Positions 8,081 through 18,500 are shown, numbered from the stretch's first letter. The stretch: 64,000 nt of DNA from an uncultured Allomuricauda sp. (GCF_947499695.1 NZ_CANMPQ010000002.1:558001-622000), one strand, 5' to 3'. Made by a program: numbers and translations. The notes: a model not told the origin generated them from the sequence alone.

Positions 8081-9233
8081 TGGAAAGTAAGATAGAAACT
8101 GCATTTCCACCAAATCCTACGGCATTGACAAGCACTTTTTGTGGAGGTCTGTTTCTTGGGCCCGGTTTAAAGAATGGGGTTTCAACATAGCTTTTGTGTT
8201 GTAACATGAGCAATGCCATTTCAACACTCAAAATTCCTGAGGCGCCAAAGGTGTGACCTACTTTCCATTTATTTGTTGTCAAAAATGGAATTTTGTTACA
8301 AAATACATTTTCAATGGCCTTAAATTCTGACAAATCCCCTTTAATTGTACCAGGAGCATGCATTACAATAGCATCGATGTCATCAGGGGACAATGAACCC
8401 AAAGCCATTTTCATGGAATCTTGAAAGCATTGGGCATCGGTCGAAATGGAAATGTTGTGCTCAAGAGGCTCGGTGGCAAACCCTATACCCGTCACCAAGG
8501 CTAACGCATTATCTTTTTTACCTTTTTCCAAACAAGCCATTCCGGCTCCTTCTCCAAGAACCATGGTGTTTTGTTTCTTTTCAAGATCAAGAGCCCTACA
8601 AGGGAATTCTCCTGTTTGCTTAGCATATATTTTTAAGGCCTGCATTTGTGCAATAGTAAAAGGAGTTAGCGGGGCCTCGCTACCTCCAACTAAAAATTTA
8701 TCTGTCATTCCACTTTGAATCCAGGCGATACCATTCAACATAGCATGCAGAGCGGTGGAACAGGTAATAGAATGCGATATTTCTGGTCCTTTGGTTTTTA
8801 AATCGTGAGCTACCCAAGAGGAAATATTTCCCAAGGTAGTTGTTGGAGATGACAGGGTTGAGGATTTTCCTTGAGTTAGAAATTCCTTGTGATAATGCTC
8901 AAAAAGCGCTGTAGCTCCTCTGGAAGACCCGATATTTACACCAAAATTGTCGGAACTGCTCCAACCAGCTTTTTCAATTGCTTCCCTGGCTGAATAGATT
9001 GCATAAAGCACAGTTTCATCAAGGTCTCTATATTTGGAATCGGAATTTCGAAGCTCTTGCAAGGAAGATTTTATTTCACTTGGCAACTGAGAGCCCCAGA
9101 TGTTTTGTCCTCCTGTATTTATTCCCGACAGGTAGTGGTCCTTATCCGAATAGGAGTTCCAAACTGCTTCAGAGGTGCTTCCTAATGCAGAAATAGAGGA
9201 TAAAGCTGTTATAGAAATAGGTTCTTTTAGCAT
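8076..9233 (-). CDS. FabF-like beta-ketoacyl-ACP synthase linked to biotin genes
   Basis: This is a condensing enzyme of the KAS I/II type, 385 residues. The Cys-His-His triad reads as C158 (HSITCSTALHA), H292 (MHAPGT) and H327 (WKVGHTFGASG). The glycine-rich C-terminal NAVGFGGNAVSILL is also typical. It starts 7 bp after the bioA stop on the same strand and ends at a terminator, so it is almost certainly in the bioA transcript. It is about 25 residues shorter than E. coli FabF and has a divergent N-terminus. The window has no acpP, fabG or fabZ beside it. A role in making the pimeloyl precursor of biotin is inferred from position, not shown by the sequence. Confidence 0.88.
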   Translation of the reverse strand: MLKEPISITALSSISALGSTSEAVWNSYSDKDHYLSGINTGGQNIWGSQLPSEIKSSLQELRNSDSKYRDLDETVLYAIYSAREAIEKAGWSSSDNFGVNIGSSRGATALFEHYHKEFLTQGKSSTLSSPTTTLGNISSWVAHDLKTKGPEISHSITCSTALHAMLNGIAWIQSGMTDKFLVGGSEAPLTPFTIAQMQALKIYAKQTGEFPCRALDLEKKQNTMVLGEGAGMACLEKGKKDNALALVTGIGFATEPLEHNISISTDAQCFQDSMKMALGSLSPDDIDAIVMHAPGTIKGDLSEFKAIENVFCNKIPFLTTNKWKVGHTFGASGILSVEMALLMLQHKSYVETPFFKPGPRNRPPQKVLVNAVGFGGNAVSILLSK

Positions 9234-9240
9234 ACTACCA

Positions 9241-10536
9241 CTAAAATTTTGCTAATGCTTGCCGGATTGTATCGTATATCTTTTGCAATTGTTCATCGGT
9301 AATTACGTAGGGGGGAAGTGCATATATTGTATTTCCGAGTGGGCGAAGGTTTACACCATTATCCATAAAGAAATGATATAAATCATCTCGTAACTTGCCA
9401 TATCGGTCCATTTCAACGTTCAAATCAACGGCCAGAATTACTCCCATACTCCTAGCACTTTTGACTTTTGAATGATTTTCTATGGAAGCCACAAATTTTT
9501 TGTGCTCAAGCCCTATATATTCCCTTCTTTCCAAAATTTCGTTCGAAGACAGCAAGTTTATCCCGGCAAGCGCCGCTGCACATCCAATGGGATGGGCACT
9601 AAACGTATGGGCATGAAAAAAGCCTTTGCTTACGTCATCACTTAAGAATGCATCAAAAACGTTTTGGGAGCAACTGGTAATGCTCAAAGGAAACATTCCG
9701 GCAGTCAGTGCTTTACTCAAACAAATGATGTCCGGTTTATGCTCTAGATAATCGGAGGCAAAGTTTTTGCCCGTTTTACCAAAACCGGTCATAATCTCAT
9801 CAGCAATACATAGAATGTTGGAATCATGACATTTTTCAATTAGCCTATCTAAGGCTTTTGCCGAGTGAAATTTCATTCCCGCAGCGCCTTGAACCAGAGG
9901 CTCAAAGACAAATGTGGCACATTTGTTTTCACGACAAATTGACTCCAACAGCCCCAAAACCTTCTCAATATTTTCTTCTGTAGGAACAGGAATGCGTTCT
10001 ACTTTCAAAAGAAAATCCTCAAAAGGACCGTTATAAGAAGAGAGCCCAGACGCACTCATTGCCCCGAAAGTATCTCCATGAAAACCTCCTTCGAAAGCGA
10101 TAAGCGTATCTCTTTTTTCACCTTTATTATGATAAAACTGCAAGGCCATTTTTATGGCGGCCTCCACGGCGGTAGAGCCGTTATCATTAAAGAAAATTTT
10201 AGCTTGGTTGTCCGGTAATATTGCCATCAGTTGTTCGGAAAGCTCTACTGCTGGAGTATGCGTAAAACCACTGAACATTACAAAGTCCAATTGCTTCATT
10301 TGTTCAGTAATGGCTGATGTAATAACCTCGTTACAATGTCCATACATTGCTGTGTACCAAGAAGCAATACCATCTATGTATGCTTTACCATCTTCGTCCC
10401 AAAGCAAAGCGCCTTTGGCTTTTACAATACCAATAGGAGGTTCCGCTGTTTTATGTTGGGTTAAGGGATGCCATAGATATTTTTTGTCCCTTTCCGATAA
10501 TTTTTCCAATGCAACTGGATTAGTCAAACGCTTCAA
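9241..10536 (-). CDS. bioA: Adenosylmethionine-8-amino-7-oxononanoate aminotransferase
   Basis: BioA transaminates KAPA to DAPA with S-adenosylmethionine as amino donor, the third step of biotin synthesis. It is a fold-type I PLP enzyme: the BioA-specific LWHPLTQ near residue 22, the PLP-binding GGFHGDTFGAMSASG, the aspartate in CIADEIMTGFGKTG, and the Schiff-base lysine K275 in CLSKALTAG. The start codon is TTG at 10536, since an in-frame TAG lies seven sense codons further upstream and no ATG intervenes. A near-consensus promoter box (CATCTTTG) sits 13 bp ahead. The divergent glycosyltransferase begins 52 bp away. Confidence 0.96.
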   Translation of the reverse strand: MKRLTNPVALEKLSERDKKYLWHPLTQHKTAEPPIGIVKAKGALLWDEDGKAYIDGIASWYTAMYGHCNEVITSAITEQMKQLDFVMFSGFTHTPAVELSEQLMAILPDNQAKIFFNDNGSTAVEAAIKMALQFYHNKGEKRDTLIAFEGGFHGDTFGAMSASGLSSYNGPFEDFLLKVERIPVPTEENIEKVLGLLESICRENKCATFVFEPLVQGAAGMKFHSAKALDRLIEKCHDSNILCIADEIMTGFGKTGKNFASDYLEHKPDIICLSKALTAGMFPLSITSCSQNVFDAFLSDDVSKGFFHAHTFSAHPIGCAAALAGINLLSSNEILERREYIGLEHKKFVASIENHSKVKSARSMGVILAVDLNVEMDRYGKLRDDLYHFFMDNGVNLRPLGNTIYALPPYVITDEQLQKIYDTIRQALAKF

Positions 10537-10549
10537 TTTATCTATCTTG

Positions 10550-10557
10550 CAAAGATG
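10550..10557 (-). promoter_or_regulatory. Near-consensus -7 box (CATCTTTG) of bioA
   Basis: On the minus strand this reads CATCTTTG, one mismatch from TAnnTTTG, 13 bp before the TTG start codon. The predicted leader is only a few nucleotides. Confidence 0.4.
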
Positions 10558-10588
10558 CTAATAAAACGCAAAAAACTCCCAGCCAGCC

Positions 10589-12073
10589 GTGTTTAAAAAA
10601 GCAATCTCATTTTTAACTCCAAATTATCAAACCTTAAATTGGAAAACAGTTTTCTTAATTCTGTTTTTGATTGCATTTTTTATCCGATTCCCATTCTTTT
10701 TTAGGGATTATATTGATCGCGATGAAAGCACATTTATTATCATGGCGCAATCGTGGGTAGATGGACACCTACCCTATACTCACCTTTGGGATTTAAAGCC
10801 TCCTGTTACGTTCTTATTTTTTGCTTTAGTCATTAAGGCCTTTGGAAAAAGCTTTATGGCAATTAGATTCTTTGGGGTGATTTTGGTTGCTCTTACAGGC
10901 TTGTTCACTTATGGGATTGGAAGACGGGTAACAACTCAAATGGTCAGTTTTTGGTGCGGGGTTTTCGCAGTATTTCTATTGAGTTTGTTTGGAAGCTTAC
11001 AAGGGGTAATGTCGGAACACATATGTACTCTATTCTTTGTTGTTGGTGTATACCTTTTACTTTCCAGGGAAGGTAAGGGTTGGTATTTGGTTGTCGGTGT
11101 TCTTTTTGGGTTGTCCGTGATGTCCAAATTAAACATGGCCTACCCTTTACTTACGCTTGTAATCTATATAATCTGGAGTTCATGGGTGAAAAAACGGCTT
11201 TGGCAAGAGTTGCAATGTCTTGTTCTTATGGGGCTGGGATTTGCTATAATCGTTGTTTTGACCGGAGTTCCGTATTACCTACAAGGTGAAGTACAAGTAT
11301 GGTGGGAATCTATTTTTGAGGCGCCTTTGGCATACGCCGGGTCCAAACAACATTCCGTGATTAAAACACTTCCCTTTGTGTTTATTATTGCTGGAGTGTT
11401 CTATACCTTGTTCAGATTGAAGATTGTGGATTTCAAATCTAAAACTCTTCAATTACTCACCGCCATTATCATGGGTGTCTTGCTTTCTTTTATGCAAACT
11501 GGTAAGGTAAATGGGCATTATTTGATTCAGTTATATCCTTTTATTTTGGTTCCTCTCGGAATGGCATTGAGCAAACTCCCAGCGGTAAATAAAAAGTATA
11601 CACTCCCGATTGCGTTCCTCCTTGCATTGCTTCCCATGGAAGCTTATTTGGAGTATGGTAATATAGTTTCGAACAAGATGGAAAAGGGCACCTATTTTAA
11701 CGGCGAGGGAATTGATGTCCCAAGGTATATTGTTGAAAATAATATTGAAACAAACAACATCTTTTTCACAGAATATCACATTGGATATTGGGTGTTAGGG
11801 GAGCATCCTCCTACGAAAGCCGCAACACACCCTAGCAGTATTACGCGAGAAGAGCTTTTTCCATATATGCAGAACCCTAGACACACAGGAATGGAGGAAC
11901 TTAAGTATATTTTGGAGGAAGTGCGTCCAAAAACCGTAGTTGCTCGAAAAGGCAAACGCATTTTTGATAAGAAACTCCTAGAATTTAATGCGTATATCGA
12001 TGTTTACCTGGCAGAAAATTATACGCTGATTGCGACTATTGACAGAGGACTGATCTATCAGCGCCTAGAATGA
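10589..12073 (+). CDS. GT39/ArnT-like polytopic membrane glycosyltransferase
   Basis: This is a 494-residue integral membrane protein with about eleven hydrophobic segments. An acidic motif follows the first helix (RDYIDRDESTF, around residue 45), the hallmark of GT-C enzymes that take a lipid-phosphate sugar donor. WDLKPPVTFLFF and the PMT_2-type core also fit, as does a soluble C-terminal part of about 120 residues. The start is GTG at 10589. It is alone on the plus strand inside the biotin cluster and its last 9 bp overlap the end of bioD, so the two transcripts converge. Acceptor and sugar are unknown. Confidence 0.85.
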   Translation: MFKKAISFLTPNYQTLNWKTVFLILFLIAFFIRFPFFFRDYIDRDESTFIIMAQSWVDGHLPYTHLWDLKPPVTFLFFALVIKAFGKSFMAIRFFGVILVALTGLFTYGIGRRVTTQMVSFWCGVFAVFLLSLFGSLQGVMSEHICTLFFVVGVYLLLSREGKGWYLVVGVLFGLSVMSKLNMAYPLLTLVIYIIWSSWVKKRLWQELQCLVLMGLGFAIIVVLTGVPYYLQGEVQVWWESIFEAPLAYAGSKQHSVIKTLPFVFIIAGVFYTLFRLKIVDFKSKTLQLLTAIIMGVLLSFMQTGKVNGHYLIQLYPFILVPLGMALSKLPAVNKKYTLPIAFLLALLPMEAYLEYGNIVSNKMEKGTYFNGEGIDVPRYIVENNIETNNIFFTEYHIGYWVLGEHPPTKAATHPSSITREELFPYMQNPRHTGMEELKYILEEVRPKTVVARKGKRIFDKKLLEFNAYIDVYLAENYTLIATIDRGLIYQRLE

Positions 12074-12679
12074 CCCCAGTGCTTCTTTAAACAGGGTAGC
12101 ATACTTTTTTACCACATGCTTATTAAAGTGTGTTTCCTCGTTTATTCGTCCTAGAAAAATCACTCCTGTTTTTTTTAGGATAATGCTTTCTGTTGTGGGA
12201 TGTTCGTTTCCGCTAAAAATGATTCCGACCTTGAGGTTTTTCTCCTGAAGTTTTTCAATGGTCAAAAGCGAATGGTTAATACTTCCCAAGTAGTGTCGAG
12301 ATACCACTATGACTTTGTAATCAGGTTGAATTAGATCTAAAATGGTGTCTTTGTCGTTCAATGGGACCAATAATCCGCCGGCACCCTCAACAACCAAATG
12401 GTTATCGGTTTCAGGGGGAGATAGTTTGTCCAAATTGAGGGTTATGCCATCGATTTCAGCTGCCGCATGCGGACTCATCGGAGTGTTAAGCGCATAGCTG
12501 TTCTTATGAACGTTGGTGCGGTCATTCGAAATGAGGTCTTTTATTTTATGGCGATCAGAATTATCCAAATCTCCCGCTTGCACAGGTTTCCAATAGTCAG
12601 CTTCAAGAGCTTCAACTACAATTGCTGAAGCTATGGTCTTGCCAACCTCCGTAGATATTCCCGTTACAAAAATTTTCAT
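12065..12679 (-). CDS. bioD: ATP-dependent dethiobiotin synthetase
   Basis: BioD closes the ureido ring of dethiobiotin from DAPA, CO2 and ATP. The P-loop GISTEVGKT is at residues 7-15, the CO2/DAPA-binding lysine is K31 in YWKPVQAG, and the VVEGAGGLLVPL segment is diagnostic. At 204 residues it is near the family length. It shares 4 bp with the DUF2007 gene upstream (ATGA-type overlap), consistent with translational coupling in a bioF-DUF2007-bioD operon. Its 3' end overlaps the glycosyltransferase gene on the other strand by 9 bp. Confidence 0.95.
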   Translation of the reverse strand: MKIFVTGISTEVGKTIASAIVVEALEADYWKPVQAGDLDNSDRHKIKDLISNDRTNVHKNSYALNTPMSPHAAAEIDGITLNLDKLSPPETDNHLVVEGAGGLLVPLNDKDTILDLIQPDYKVIVVSRHYLGSINHSLLTIEKLQEKNLKVGIIFSGNEHPTTESIILKKTGVIFLGRINEETHFNKHVVKKYATLFKEALGSF

Positions 12680-13062
12680 TGTGATGGCTTGGTGATAAAG
12701 TTACACTGCGTACATCGATATTTTTTGGGTTCAAAAAATGGGAAAAGTTTATAAAAAATACTTTTCCTCGAATAATATACTTCAGATTTGGTCGCTTTGC
12801 AGTTTGGACAAATAATGGGTTTGTCCTCCGAATCGGTCGCATAATTTCTAATCTCATCGAAAATTTCCTTGGCCCGTTCTTTGTCTTTGGTATACACTTG
12901 AAGTTTTACTCCTCCAATTGCTGTACTAATCAAAGGGTCAGAATTTATAGTAGTTTCATCCCTCAAAAAAACCATTATTCCTTCGGACTCAAGTTTTCCT
13001 TTGATAATTTGAACATCTGCGGGGAACTCAAACGACCCCAATGTGTGAAACTCAGATTCCAT
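12676..13062 (-). CDS. DUF2007 domain protein with C-terminal zinc ribbon
   Basis: This 128-residue protein is locked between bioF and bioD by overlapping start and stop codons. The N-terminal ~75 residues match DUF2007 (HTLGSFEFPADVQIIKGKLESEGI; GGVKLQVYTKDKERAKEIFDEI), a small domain related to PII-like and ACT folds. The C-terminus is a zinc ribbon with ligands in ICPNCKAT and YRCTQCNF. The function is unknown; tight coupling suggests it acts with or regulates the biotin enzymes, which is inference. It could equally be a passenger. Confidence 0.8.
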   Translation of the reverse strand: MESEFHTLGSFEFPADVQIIKGKLESEGIMVFLRDETTINSDPLISTAIGGVKLQVYTKDKERAKEIFDEIRNYATDSEDKPIICPNCKATKSEVYYSRKSIFYKLFPFFEPKKYRCTQCNFITKPSQ

Positions 13063-14213
13063 TATGCCATTTCATTTTTTACCAATGACAAAACTCGTGA
13101 TATTTCTTCTTTTGTATTGTATGAATGTAAACAAAATCGAAGTCGTTCTTCTCCTTCCCTAACCGTAGGCGCAAGTATAGGTTTTACGTCGAAGCCTTTT
13201 TCTTTTAGATTTCTGGACAATTGCTTTGCCATTTGATTTCCGGTTGCCATTAAACAGTGAATCGAAGAGTTGCTCACAATGAAATTATCTTCCAATCTCA
13301 AAGACTGTATCTGTTGCTTAAAGTATGTGATGTTTGCCAAGAGGTTGGTACGCTCTTCTTTTGCATGCTCTTGTAAATAGTGATATGTTGTCAAGATTGA
13401 GGCTATGCTATGAGGTGAAAGCGCTGTGGTATAAATCAAACTTCTCGCAAAATTAAGGAGGTAAGTTTTTAACGCTTCTCCACCCAGAATAGCCGCTCCA
13501 TGATTACCCAAGGCCTTCCCAAAAGTCACTACTCGGGCAAAGACTTTGTCTTCTACCCCCAATTGGGATATCATCCCCTTGCCTTCCCCAAAAATCCCAA
13601 CGGCATGGGCTTCATCAACAATCAAATGATAGTTCCCCTGTGAGCAAAAATCCACCAATGAAACTAAATCGGGAGAATCCCCATCCATAGAAAAAACGGA
13701 TTCCGTTACAATATAAATCTCCGAATTTTCATCTGTGTTTTGATTGCGCTCTATAAGACGGCGTAAATCATTTAAATTGTTATGGGCAAACTTATAACTT
13801 TTGGCATTGTTCATTTGAATACCATCCCGAATGCTGGCATGTACCAACTCATCATAAAAAATGAAATCTCCCCGCTGAGGTACGGAGGAGAAAAAGCCGA
13901 TATTGGCATCATATCCCGAATTAAATACCAATGCAGATTCCGAATTGTGGTACTCTGCCAAAAATCTTTCCAACTCCTCATACAAAATGTGATTTCCGGT
14001 CAGCAGCCTAGAACCCGTAGACCCCATGGAGGTTGTTTTTTTCGTCTTTAGAAATTTTAGGGTGTCGTTAATCAATTCCTCCTTTCGGGCCAGGCCTAAA
14101 TAATCATTCGAGGAAAAATCAACAAGAGCTTGTGTATTGGGAAGTGTTCTCAACGCATTTTCCAATCGTCTTTTTTCCAATTTTTGTTCAAGCTTCTTGG
14201 GAAGTTTTGCCAT
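13062..14213 (-). CDS. bioF: 8-amino-7-oxononanoate synthase
   Basis: BioF condenses pimeloyl-thioester with L-alanine to form KAPA, the first ring-building step of biotin synthesis. It is an alpha-oxoamine synthase, 383 residues, with VDFSSNDYLGLA near residue 31, GSTGSRLLTGN, the PLP-contacting VDEAHAVGIFGEGKG, and the PLP lysine K233 in TFGKALGNHGA. It is first in the bioF-DUF2007-bioD unit: its stop shares one base with the DUF2007 start. A perfect TAnnTTTG box lies so close to the ATG that the message is probably leaderless. Confidence 0.96.
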   Translation of the reverse strand: MAKLPKKLEQKLEKRRLENALRTLPNTQALVDFSSNDYLGLARKEELINDTLKFLKTKKTTSMGSTGSRLLTGNHILYEELERFLAEYHNSESALVFNSGYDANIGFFSSVPQRGDFIFYDELVHASIRDGIQMNNAKSYKFAHNNLNDLRRLIERNQNTDENSEIYIVTESVFSMDGDSPDLVSLVDFCSQGNYHLIVDEAHAVGIFGEGKGMISQLGVEDKVFARVVTFGKALGNHGAAILGGEALKTYLLNFARSLIYTTALSPHSIASILTTYHYLQEHAKEERTNLLANITYFKQQIQSLRLEDNFIVSNSSIHCLMATGNQMAKQLSRNLKEKGFDVKPILAPTVREGEERLRFCLHSYNTKEEISRVLSLVKNEMA

Positions 14214-14217
14214 ACGG

Positions 14218-14225
14218 CAAATTTA
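14218..14225 (-). promoter_or_regulatory. Predicted -7 box (TAAATTTG) of the bioF operon
   Basis: On the minus strand TAAATTTG is followed by only four bases before the bioF ATG. Transcription would start at or within a base or two of the start codon. Confidence 0.65.
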
Positions 14226-14275
14226 GTATTTACTATCCTTAAACATTATATTCGTCACTAATAAACCATTGGAAT

Positions 14276-16072
14276 ATGAAAACTCCACTTTCTTTTTTAG
14301 TTCTACTCTGTTCTTATTTGGCAATGGGTCAAACGAACACTTATAAAATTTCATTTGAGAACGCCGTGCACCATGAAGCGGTGATTGAGGCAAACTTTCC
14401 AGATTTGGATATGGATACAATTTCATTGCGAATGAGCAGAACATCACCAGGGAGGTATGCCTTGCATGAGTTTGCTAAAAATGTATATGGATTCAAAGCT
14501 ACGGACGGCAAAGGAAATCCGTTGGAAGTATTTAGACCAAACCCTTATGAATGGAAAGTTGTGGGGCACGATGGAACTGTGAAAATAAGTTACATCCTAT
14601 TTGCAAATCGAGGAGATGGCACATACTCACAAATTGATGAAACACATGCGCATCTTAATATTCCGGCAACATTTATGTATATCGCGGCATTGGGGGAGCG
14701 TAAAATTGAAGTGGATTTTGATGTTCGGGAAGATTTGAACTGGAGAGTCGCTACCCAAATGCCTTTGGTTTCCGGCACAACATATACTGCGCCAAACCTG
14801 TATTATTTTATGGATAGCCCAACGGAAATCAGCGATTTTACTTTAAAATCTTTTGACGTGGGTGGACAAACCATTCAGTTGGCGCTGCACCATAATGGAA
14901 CTGAAGCTGAAGCCGATGAGTACTTTGAACGAGTAGCAAAAATTGTTTTAGCTGAAAAAGAAGTGTTTGGCGAACTTCCCAACTTTGATTTTGGCACTTA
15001 TACTTTTTTGGCATGTTATATTCCAAATGCATCAGGTGATGGGATGGAGCATCGAAACTCGACAATCTTAACCAGCACTCGAAGTTTGGCAAACGGAGGT
15101 ATGAGGCGCAATTTGGGAACAGTGTCCCATGAGTTTTTTCATGCTTGGAATGTAGAACGTATTCGGCCCAAAAGTCTGGAGCCTTTTGATTTTGAAGCTG
15201 CCGATATGAGCGGGGCACTTTGGTTTGCTGAAGGCTTCACAAGCTATTACACCAACTTAATTCTCTGTAGAGCGGGACTTATTTCTCCAAAGGAATATAT
15301 TGAAGGGCTTACTGGGGCTTTCAATTATGTTTGGACATCACCGGCAAGACAGTTCTTTAATCCAATCGAGATGAGTTATCAGGCTCCTTTTGTGGATGCT
15401 GCAACTTCAGTTGACCCTGTAAATAGGGAGAACACCTTTATTTCCTATTATTCTTATGGTAGTGTTTTAGGATTGGCACTCGATTTGTCTTTGAGACAGA
15501 AAGAATTGAATCTTGATGATTTTATGAAGTTAGTTTGGCAGCGCTTGGGAAAAGAAGAAATTCCATATAGTATCAAAAACCTGCACGAATTGCTAAACGA
15601 CTACGCCGGAAAGTCCTTTGGGGATGACTTTTTTAACGAGTATATCTATAAAAGTGGAATGCCGAATTATAATAAGCTTTTCGAATTCGTGGGAGTGGAG
15701 CTGCAACAAAAGAAAGACAAGCCTTATTTTGGAGCTTCAGTATCAACTAATGACGAAACTATGAAAGGAACAATCACTAGAAACCCAAAGAAAGGGAGTC
15801 CAGCATACACATCTGGATTGACCAAAGGAGATGCAATCAAGAACATCAACAATATTCCTTTTGAGGCTGGACAAAAATTTGGTGATTATCTGGAACAGTT
15901 TGCAATTGGGGATTCGTTGCAAGTTAAGTTCTCTCGATTTGGGAACGAAAAGAATGCTGCGTTAACCTTGGAACCTAACCTAAATTATTCCATTAATCTT
16001 ATGGAAGACTTAGAACAGGAACCTTCTGGCGATATGCTAAAAGCAAGAAAGGAATGGCTGAAAAATGAATAG
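14276..16072 (+). CDS. Exported M61-family metallopeptidase (glycyl aminopeptidase-like) with PDZ domain
   Basis: This is a secreted or periplasmic zinc peptidase of 598 residues with a signal peptide (MKTPLSFLVLLCSYLAMGQ). An N-terminal beta domain (about 20-190) is followed by the gluzincin core: H285-E286-x-x-H289 in VSHEFFHAWN with the third ligand E319 in ALWFAEGFTSYY. The NVERIRPKSLEPFDF stretch just after the HExxH is typical of M61. The C-terminal ~100 residues have a PDZ pattern (YFGASVS, GSPAYTSGLTKGDAIKNINN). A GNAT gene starts on the base after the stop, so the two are co-translated. The substrate is unknown. Confidence 0.92.
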   Translation: MKTPLSFLVLLCSYLAMGQTNTYKISFENAVHHEAVIEANFPDLDMDTISLRMSRTSPGRYALHEFAKNVYGFKATDGKGNPLEVFRPNPYEWKVVGHDGTVKISYILFANRGDGTYSQIDETHAHLNIPATFMYIAALGERKIEVDFDVREDLNWRVATQMPLVSGTTYTAPNLYYFMDSPTEISDFTLKSFDVGGQTIQLALHHNGTEAEADEYFERVAKIVLAEKEVFGELPNFDFGTYTFLACYIPNASGDGMEHRNSTILTSTRSLANGGMRRNLGTVSHEFFHAWNVERIRPKSLEPFDFEAADMSGALWFAEGFTSYYTNLILCRAGLISPKEYIEGLTGAFNYVWTSPARQFFNPIEMSYQAPFVDAATSVDPVNRENTFISYYSYGSVLGLALDLSLRQKELNLDDFMKLVWQRLGKEEIPYSIKNLHELLNDYAGKSFGDDFFNEYIYKSGMPNYNKLFEFVGVELQQKKDKPYFGASVSTNDETMKGTITRNPKKGSPAYTSGLTKGDAIKNINNIPFEAGQKFGDYLEQFAIGDSLQVKFSRFGNEKNAALTLEPNLNYSINLMEDLEQEPSGDMLKARKEWLKNE

Positions 16073-16603
16073 ATGATAACCTATAACCAGGCCTCGACGA
16101 TTGATCATCTTGAGCAAATACTTTGGTTGCAACAACAAAACCTCCCAAAGAACCTTACGGATAAGGAAAAGGAAAGAGAAGGTTTTTTGACGGTGGAGCA
16201 TTCTTTTGAAGTGCTCAAGGCAATGAATGAAGAATGTAGGCATATCATTGCACTGGAAAATGGAAAAGTGATTGCCTATGCGCTTTGTATGCATCCTAAA
16301 TTTGCCGAAAGCATTGAAGTGCTTAAACCCATGTTTCAAGAAATCAACCAAATTGTAAAGGGCAAAAAAAACTATCTGGTTATGGGACAGATTTGTGTTG
16401 CCAAGGCATACAGGGGTCAAGGGATATTTCGGAAGCTCTACGAAACCATGAAAGAAAAATTACCTGAAGGTTTTGACACTATCATTACCGAGGTGGATGC
16501 CAAGAATCAAAGATCTGTCAATGCGCATAAAGCGATTGGATTTTCTGAAATCAAAAGATATAAGGCTGATGGAAAAGTATGGTCGCTTATAACTTTAAAA
16601 TAA
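16073..16603 (+). CDS. GNAT-family N-acetyltransferase
   Basis: A cytoplasmic acyl-CoA-dependent acetyltransferase of 176 residues. The acetyl-CoA-binding motif A is visible as ICVAKAYRGQGIFRKLYETM (about residues 107-126), preceded by a short beta strand, and the C-terminal NQRSVNAHKAIGFSEI matches motif B. The ATG follows the M61 stop without a spacer. The acceptor is unknown: the family covers proteins, amino acids and antibiotics. The unit ends at a palindromic bidirectional terminator shared with atpC. Confidence 0.85.
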   Translation: MITYNQASTIDHLEQILWLQQQNLPKNLTDKEKEREGFLTVEHSFEVLKAMNEECRHIIALENGKVIAYALCMHPKFAESIEVLKPMFQEINQIVKGKKNYLVMGQICVAKAYRGQGIFRKLYETMKEKLPEGFDTIITEVDAKNQRSVNAHKAIGFSEIKRYKADGKVWSLITLK

Positions 16604-16629
16604 AAAAGCCACTCAATTGAGTGGCTTTT
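16604..16629. terminator. Bidirectional terminator between GNAT gene and atpC
   Basis: A perfect 26-bp palindrome with 13-bp arms (AAAAGCCACTCAA and its complement) ends in A and T tracts on either side. It serves both convergent transcription units. Confidence 0.9.
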
Positions 16630-16650
16630 ATTCTATTTTCTTGAAATGGC

Positions 16651-16929
16651 TTAATCTGCCAATACAATAACTTTGTTATCCTTCATTTCAATGGTGCCGC
16701 TGGAAATGGATAAAACGGTTTCTCCATTAGCGCCTGTGGAAAACTTACTTTGAAAATCTTCCTCGATAGTGATATCGCCATGCACTTTAACATCTCCTTT
16801 TTGTAATAAGGATACTATGGGTGCGTGGTTTTGCAACATTTGAAATTCGCCATTGATACCAGGAACGGTAACCGAGGTTACTTCTCCGGCAAACAAAGTG
16901 GCTTCTGGTGATACAATTTCTAAATACAT
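16651..16929 (-). CDS. atpC: F1 ATP synthase epsilon subunit (short form)
   Basis: The epsilon subunit links gamma to the c-ring and inhibits ATP hydrolysis. The 92 residues cover only the N-terminal beta-sandwich (MYLEIVSPEATLFAGEV; INGEFQMLQNHAPIVSLL). The two-helix C-terminal inhibitory domain present in E. coli and Bacillus is missing, and the terminator follows the stop codon closely, so this is not a truncation by the window. It lies 6 bp downstream of atpD. Confidence 0.94.
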   Translation of the reverse strand: MYLEIVSPEATLFAGEVTSVTVPGINGEFQMLQNHAPIVSLLQKGDVKVHGDITIEEDFQSKFSTGANGETVLSISSGTIEMKDNKVIVLAD

Positions 16930-16935
16930 ATGCTC

Positions 16936-18471
<1,536 letters not shown>

Positions 18472-18500
18472 TTAGGAAAAAACTGCTTTTTTTCCGGCTG

